Both the position numbers and the translations under genes were made by a program. The notes beneath the pieces were generated by a model. The model had not been told where the DNA came from. It saw nothing but the letters and a program-made list of their open reading frames with translations, and did not search any database. 64,000 bases of DNA from Cubamyces lactineus (taxonomy: Eukaryota; Basidiomycota; Agaricomycetes; Polyporales; Polyporaceae). The stretch covers positions 1,178,001 to 1,242,000 of the forward strand of contig JACDTU010000011.1 in NCBI GenBank assembly GCA_022376465.1. Direction: 5' to 3'. How positions within the stretch are numbered: position 1 is the first letter of the stretch; each line of letters opens with the position of its first letter. Positions 58,301 through 64,000 of the stretch are shown here, one piece after another.

Positions 58301-59188
58301 TACGTGCTGAGTGCGGTGTGTAATGAGTGTGTAGTACGTTGGACGATACGGATGGTAGATCGTCGGCAGAGCGACTTGTGGACGACATTGACGATCTGTG
58401 TGTGCGAGGACGATACAGCTGCGGCGCACGAGCGGAGACCAAATGGGGACAGCGGCGCCGGAAAAGATGCTAGGATGGAGGAAGGGGGCAGATGCATGGA
58501 TCGGCGGCCCGCGGAGGGTGCCCGGTAGTTCGCGGTAATTAAAAGAGGACTCGTGGGCGGTTGCAACGGTCGAGGGTGGGCTACGGGATGCAATACCTGG
58601 CGGGATGGCGCGCGCAGGAAGCGAGAAGAGAAGGAAGGTGCAAGGTTCGGAGGTGGGAAAGGAGAGAGAGTGACGGGCGTTACGGGAGGAATATCTGGAA
58701 AATCTGAGGTGTTGACGAGTGTTTGTTGAGGAGATCTAAGGATGGGCGATATGATTAATTGCAGGCGGAGGGGGAAGCACAGCCATCTGGACTCGGGTAC
58801 GCGGTACCTGTCCATGAACCGAAGGAACGGAAGCGGGAGGTGATTGGAAGAAGGGCGGGCGGAAAAGGGAAGGAGGGGACTGAAAAGGGCATAAGGTTTG
58901 GGAAGGTCGGAAAGCGATGACGGGGAAGGATAAATAGGGCGCGCGGAGAGGCAGAATGGAATTTCGATCTACTGCCACTCTACGACACAACGGACGCGAG
59001 GACGAGCCCCACGGCGATCGAGGGGGACGAAATTAAATATTGGACGTACGCTGCTGGGATCGCATTAGGCTAATTCGCGTCACTGCAGCCCTCGCTCACG
59101 CTCACGCTTCACTCACGCCCGGGTATTTTGTGCTGGGAAATACGCAGCCGCCGTCGCCTACCGCCTCCGCCTCCGTCCGCCCTTTTCA
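49353..59188. other. ~9.8-kb GC-rich gap without a recognisable gene
   Basis: Many ORFs of 60-260 codons occur in all frames, as GC-rich DNA allows, but none shows a domain, coherent splicing or a convincing start. Features seen: a GA-dinucleotide tract near 56528-56552, GACG tetranucleotide repeats near 56335-56351, pyrimidine-rich stretches near 53.7-53.95 kb, and an AT-rich point near 58930-59040. It lies upstream of a developmental-type homeodomain gene and could hold its regulatory DNA, long 5' leader or non-coding RNAs. Lineage-specific genes cannot be excluded. Confidence 0.55.
57783..58110 (+). CDS. Weak candidate exon, unknown
   Basis: From the ATG at 57783 a frame reads MAASTVSATCSNHYLDDGHA, then DELEWMTSLWAKETEGCPWA and DLLSNWIQTDENQW, followed by a Ser/Gly-rich stretch and a possible GTAAGC donor at about 58110. 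The amino-acid mix of the middle looks more protein-like than its neighbours. No partner exon or domain was identified, so this may be chance. Confidence 0.18.
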
Positions 59189-61372
59189 ATGATCGACACG
59201 CTCCCCGTCGATATCTCCCCTTCTTTCCCCGACTCCACTGGCATTGGCATCGATTCCTACAACGTCCACCACCTTCACTTTGCTCTGTCGTACGTCGTCC
59301 TCTCTTCCTCTCCCTCCTCCTCTCCCTTCGCTCACCCCGTCATCCATGTTCCACAGGCAGGAGGCAAAATCTGACCCGCTGTCCTTCGACGCCCGTCTCC
59401 TGTACGTCTTCGCTGTCCATCCTGTTTTCTCCATAGACCCTCCTCGCTGACGTCCGCCGCCTTCTTTCGCCCGCACGCTCCGCTCGGCCCGCGCACTCCC
59501 GCTACAGCTCGCAGAGCGTCGAGATCGACTACGACTCGCGCCGAATGTCCAGCTCTGCAACGTCGGACAGCAGCCTCCACTCGCGTCCCGACAAGCGCCC
59601 CACCACTCCCGACCACTCTCCTCTCCCCAAGCGCGCCCGCCCCGCGGTAGGCTCGCCCTGGTCCGATCCAGACACCCCAGACCTCCCTTCGTCTGGTCTT
59701 CCCCAGTCCACCGACCCGCTCGCGTCCAACGTCGATCTTGATTCGTCGCGCGTCCAGCTCCCTTCGATCGCGTCCGCTTTCAACGACCGCACGGAACTTC
59801 GCCGCGGTTCTCTCCCGACGCTCTACTCGGACAGCCCCGCCTCGCGCCTTCGCCTCCCGTACCCCGTCCACCGCCAGAGCCAATCCACCTCCTCCGGCCT
59901 CCAGGCGTACCAGTTCCCCTCTCCGGACCACCCAGACTCGTCCGACAACAAGCCCTCCCGTCCCCGCGTCGACATCACCAACCCCCAGCTCGGCCTCTAC
60001 CCCGGTGCCGTCGGCGACCTGCCATCCTCCCTCCCCAGCGCCGCGCTCTCCTCCGCCTCTGCCTCTTCCTTTGGCTTCTCCCCTCTCTCTTCCTCTGAAT
60101 TTTCTGTCAGCAGCCGCTCCGCCGTTTCACCGTCCGGTATATCCGACTCTGAAGCCTGGTCCGGCGCATCCATCGCCCGCCCCAGCTCCTCGCCCGGCTC
60201 CGCCCAGTCTATGTTTGGCGGCGTGCAGCGCATCTCCGGACACTCCGCAGACCGCTCCCCCGCTTCCCGCCTCGGTCCCACTGCTATCAAGTCCGAGAAC
60301 GATTGGACCTTCCCCTCCTCCACTCCCGACTTTGCCATGAGCTCCGCCCCCTCCGCAATGTCTGCCGGCGCCGGCGCCGGTTCAAATCCTGCCATCAGCG
60401 TCACCGGCTCCCCGAACCGCTCTCCTCAGTCCGCACCCAATGCCACCAGCCCAGGTGCCCTTGATCGCCCCCAACAGCGCAAGCGCGGCAAGCTGCCAAA
60501 GCCAGTAACAGATTTCCTCAAGGACTGGTTGCACAAGCACTCTGATCATCCCTACCCATCGGAGGAGGAGAAGAAGCAGCTCTGCCATGCGACCGGTCTG
60601 TCCATGAGCCAGGTGTCCAACTGGATGATTAATGTGCGTTCGCTGCTGTTCGATAAATTAATTAACACCTAACGTAAGGACATCACAGGCCCGTCGACGA
60701 ATCCTGGCACCCGCAAGGCATAGCACTGCGGGGCCCACAACCACCACCCCTTTCGCGACCCGCGCCGGCATGGGTATGGGCATGCCCGCCCCAAGCATGG
60801 GTGGCCTCGGTGTACCATCCCCTCTCGACACTGGTCGTCGTATGTCAATGCCGACGGACTCCCTGCAGCTCTACTATCCAATGTCCCTCCAGTCCCTCTC
60901 CCACGATCCACACGGGCACTCGATGTCGACGCGCCATATGGTCAACATGTCCCGCAGTCTCTCATCAAGCCACGCAACGGCCGGCAGTCTTTCTCTGGGA
61001 CACCACGGACACGGGCACAGTCCATATGGCATGACAGATTCGTATAACCAGGGGCGCCTCTCCTATGGCAGCGCGACCGCTCTCCATCCGTCTTCGACGC
61101 ATTCGCATCACAGCGGCTCGACGACGAGCCCGGGCGGATTCTTTGGAATGACGAGCGGCGGCAGCAGCGGGAGCTATCTCGGCTCGCAAGGCACGTCGAT
61201 CTACGGGCAAAGTGCGGCGTACGCGCAGAGCGGAAGCCACCACGCGCCCACGCAGAGCCCTGGCGGGCGCGTCGTCACCCCAGGCAATGACGAGCAAGGG
61301 TCGTACAGATTCCCGGAGCATTCAGCTTCGCCGGCGCCTCAGTCTGGGTCAAGCTATGGCACGCCGCAGTGA
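59189..61372 (+). CDS. TALE/KN homeodomain transcription factor, 4 exons
   Basis: Predicted 651 aa. Exons 59189-59289, 59357-59401, 59508-60633 and 60689-61372; introns of 67, 106 and 55 bp, all GT-AG with consistent phase. The N-terminal half is Ser/Pro-rich. The homeodomain (about residues 371-430) reads RKRGKLPKPVTDFLKDWLHK, then HSDHPYPSEEEKKQL, with the three-residue Pro-Tyr-Pro loop insertion of the TALE class, and SQVSNWMIN joined across the last intron to ARRRIL, the DNA-recognition helix with W-N-R. The C-terminal tail is Met/His/Ser/Gly-rich. It should bind DNA in the nucleus. Mushroom regulators of fruiting include KN homeodomain proteins, but orthology is not claimed. A shorter start at 59545 is possible. 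Confidence 0.9.
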
Positions 61373-62690
61373 AGCTTGGTGATCGTCTATCGCGCTGCGG
61401 CAGCTGCAGCTGCGAGCGGAGCGAGGTTGCAATGCCTGCATGGGACGTCGCCGCCGCCGACGCGTGCGGACGTGACGACTAGCGCGAGGGCGTCGTGGAC
61501 TGGGGAGGGGCGCGCCGGAAAAGGAGATTATTGTTTTTTGTGTGATTGGACGATCGTGATCAAAGTACGCTGAGTACACCTTTGCCCGCTAATTGCCCAG
61601 CGCCAGCCTCTCGGGCTTTCCCTCCCCCTCTCGCTGCGTCCTCGGCCTCCTCCCCATCGCCTGCCCCTCCCTCCCCATCGCCCACGGCGGTCGCTGTACA
61701 TCTCTCGCAAAACCTCGCCCTTCCCTTCTTGGCATGTTCCTCCTCGTCGATCGCTATATTTCTACCCCTCCCCCATCGTGTGCTATTAGCTCCCCGTTGT
61801 ATGCTCACCCGCTGCTGTTGCCACACCCCCCATCCCCCATGTCTCGATACCACCCCTCGTCTCGCTCGACGTGTCCCTCCAGGACCCCCGTCCTACCTCC
61901 TGCCATGCATCTTCGGGTATGCACAACGTATGTACGCGTTTATACCTCTCTCGTCGCATTGCCCGCTCCCCACCCCCCCATCCCGCCCCGCACTCGTCAA
62001 TACTCGCATTGCCGCATCAGTCAAACTCGTATCATATACCTACTTTACCTGTACTACTTATTATCTGCTCCTGTCGTATCTGCAGTACTTATTCGGTCTA
62101 GAGGAACTCTCGCTCGCTCGCTCGCTCGTTGCTGCTGTCCCTGGCATGTGCACACACATCGGACTTGCTCTCCTGCCCCGCCTCTCTCTCCCCTATCCCT
62201 TTCCTCGAGCTCGTGTGTCTGGCTAGTAGACGTCGTCATCGTTCTTTCCGTTTTCTCTCTGCTGCTCTCATTTCTTGGTCACTCTGTACACGCGCGCACC
62301 CGTCGCGACTGGTGGAATATAAAGCTGAAACACACTCCCAATTGTACTGCTCGCGGACTGGACCTCTTGCTGCTTATCTCAAACTGTGGCTGTCGTCCTC
62401 TGCTATCCTTGCGCTCTCCGAGTGTAAACTGTGAAGCCTGGCCGTTGGTGTCAGGGGTCTCGTAGGACGGGTAAGTTTAAGCTCTGGGTTGCTACTCGTC
62501 GCCTAGCCTCTCGCCACCACCTTCGCTCGTTTCTCCTCTCTGCACTCTCAGCCCTCTCTTGGTCTCAGCATCTGCAAGAGGCCGATCACTTCCCAGGGAA
62601 CTCCTTCCAGCTGATGATGTCGATGATGATGCGCTTCCCACTCCCCGAATCGTGATGATTTGATGACCAGCGAGCCTCCAGCTGAGCTTT
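61373..62690. other. 3' flank of the homeodomain gene, pyrimidine-rich
   Basis: Long CT-rich stretches (61600-62300), a CTCG tetranucleotide run near 62108-62128, and no recognisable gene. Long ORFs here are low-complexity Pro/Ser/Leu translations. Confidence 0.5.
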
Positions 62691-63096
62691 CCGACCCTCG
62701 TGCCGTCCTCAACCTGCGAACTTAGAGACCGGAATCTGATCGACGCCCGGTATCACTTTCAGCTCGGATAGCCCAAGTTGAAGACTTCGCGGAGTTCATG
62801 GACGAGTGCCACATTGGATGGGGCGCACAGATGCGTCCTGCGCCCAGGAGCGGAGATATGCCACTCGAGGTACGCTATCTCTCGACCCCGTTCTCTCCTC
62901 TGACGATCAATTTGTCCTCTCTCTCAGTCTCATCACACATCCCGCTGCGACCAGCGAGCGAGCTCTTCTCTGCGACGTCAAGCGCGCGCGTCTACCTTCC
63001 CGGCCTCACGACCGGCCAGCGAGCGATGCGTTCCCCATCGCTGATCGGGCCTACCGGCACAGACGCAGGATCCCGGAGCCCGAGGGACGCGCTTAG
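62691..63096 (+). CDS. Weak candidate gene fragment, unknown
   Basis: A frame around 62740-62870 reads IAQVEDFAEFMDECHIGWGA then PRSGDMPLE, followed by a good GTACGC donor (about 62871) and a TCTCTCAG acceptor (about 62930). The next exon would be SLITHPAATSERALLCDVKR to a stop at 63096. The upstream part does not connect cleanly: a stop lies near 62725 and the frame changes. No family is recognised. Confidence 0.22.
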
Positions 63097-64000
63097 ACAC
63101 GGATAGGTTCAACTTGCTTCAGGTATCATCTCACTGATGCACTCCCTGGTCTTCCATGCTTTGCACCTGCACACTCTGATATCAGCCTCATCTGTCCTCG
63201 GCCGCGGACCACATGTTCACGCCGCCCTTGGAAGAAGAGGTCACCGCAGCGCGGCCAGCAGCCAAGCGTGTTCCGCCACTAAGCACGACCCACGACCACG
63301 CAACGGCTTCCCTGCGTGTGCGAAAGTCATCATTCTTGCGATGCCGCCGGTAACGTATGAATTGCCCTGGAGATATCATAACACCACAGCTCCCCCGCCG
63401 CCGGCCGCGTGGTGCGTCTCTCGTCGGGCTCTTGGGGTCGTCGGGCCGCGGACCTCGTGCTGCTGCAGCGGCGGCGGCGGGACGGGGTGAAGGGAGGATT
63501 GTACGGCAGCAGTGGTCTCCTATTCTAAACACCCTCATGCTCTGTACAATCACCGCATGGTGGGCTTCTAGCAGACAATAGCACGACGGAAAATGGACCC
63601 GGATGAGCCCCTACCCCCGCATAACCTCCGGAAGAATGCGACCCAGTTCGGTATGCCCAGCTGCTCTCTCGGTCTGGGCAGGTATGAAACTCTATCGTAT
63701 AATAACCTCCGCGCGAAACAGGCCCAGGCCGGCAGCCCGCGAACAGGCGCACTAGTACTTGTAACCTGTGGCGCATGAAATGTGGCTCCGCCGCGCGGTC
63801 CAGATGGACAAAAGCTATCTTGAACTTTGTAGCTTCCCGATTCGAGCCTCCTCTTGAGTCTCTCCTCGCCCATGGGCGTTCCTGTGGCTCGTGGGCTGCA
63901 CAGCGTGCGGTCATTGGCACTGCGGTGCGAACGCATGACGCGCAGCCCGTGAACGGAAAGAGCTATCCTCGGACGATCGCTGTGTATGGTCAGCGCGCCG
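63097..64000. other. No gene seen
   Basis: GC-rich sequence with a GCGGCGG run near 63470. ORFs on both strands lack domains. Confidence 0.4.

Noticed and set aside
59402..59436. Short intron ending at CCATAG (59436) in the homeodomain gene
   Set aside because: It would be 35 bp and leaves the downstream frame wrong; the acceptor CTACAG at 59507 restores phase exactly.
61546..62465. 226- and 290-codon overlapping ORFs downstream of the homeodomain gene
   Set aside because: They overlap in different frames over a pyrimidine-rich 3' flank and consist of Pro/Ser/Leu runs.
1..64000. CRISPR arrays, operons, riboswitches, tRNA or rRNA genes
   Set aside because: None seen; introns and element types show a eukaryotic nuclear context. 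TTCGAA-like words near 36620 and 50990 lack a tRNA fold.

Overview
The window reads as nuclear DNA of a mushroom-type basidiomycete (Agaricomycetes). The evidence is short GT-AG introns of about 45-205 bp, a Plavaka-type transposase with a divergent partner gene, chromodomain Ty3/gypsy elements, a Cdc11/Nud1-like leucine-rich-repeat scaffold and a TALE homeodomain regulator. No genus is assigned; nothing is bacterial.

Layout. From 1 to about 43.4 kb lies a lower-GC compartment made almost entirely of nested, decayed mobile elements: a fold-back repeat (1-597), two Tc1/mariner elements (about 720-1246 and 8736-10240), three copies of one chromovirus family (copy 1 at 2116-6697 +, copy 3 at 24893-29797 -, copy 2 at 33304-41682 +), three 692-bp solo LTRs of a second LTR family, a copia RT remnant (about 11.2-11.8 kb), a 6.2-kb Plavaka element (12546-18747), a gag/protease element cut into two distant pieces (29798-31.5 kb and 41683-42476), and unassigned repeats. 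From about 43.5 kb to the end is a GC-rich compartment with two intact host genes: a Cdc11/Nud1-like scaffold (43533-49352, 11 exons, 1583 codons) and a TALE/KN homeodomain gene (59189-61372, 4 exons, 651 codons). About 9.8 kb without a recognisable gene separates them.

How the parts relate. All chromovirus copies are dead in pol. They share stops that look like C-to-T changes, a deletion over the first catalytic motif of reverse transcriptase, and (copies 1 and 2) the same solo LTR with the same GGTTA duplication, so the family spread or was duplicated after it was broken. Copies 2 and 3 form a 4809-bp inverted repeat around a 3.5-kb spacer. The target duplication TCGAC is split: one half abuts the 5' LTR of copy 3, the other the 3' LTR of copy 2. 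The interrupted gag frame also continues from one outer flank to the other. Diverged sequence at both ends of the second insertion indicates an older relative overwritten by conversion. The simplest reading is an inversion by recombination between inverted element copies. The chromovirus also carries an intact 431-codon ORF between pol and the 3' LTR that I cannot assign to a family; it is the best candidate here for something undescribed.
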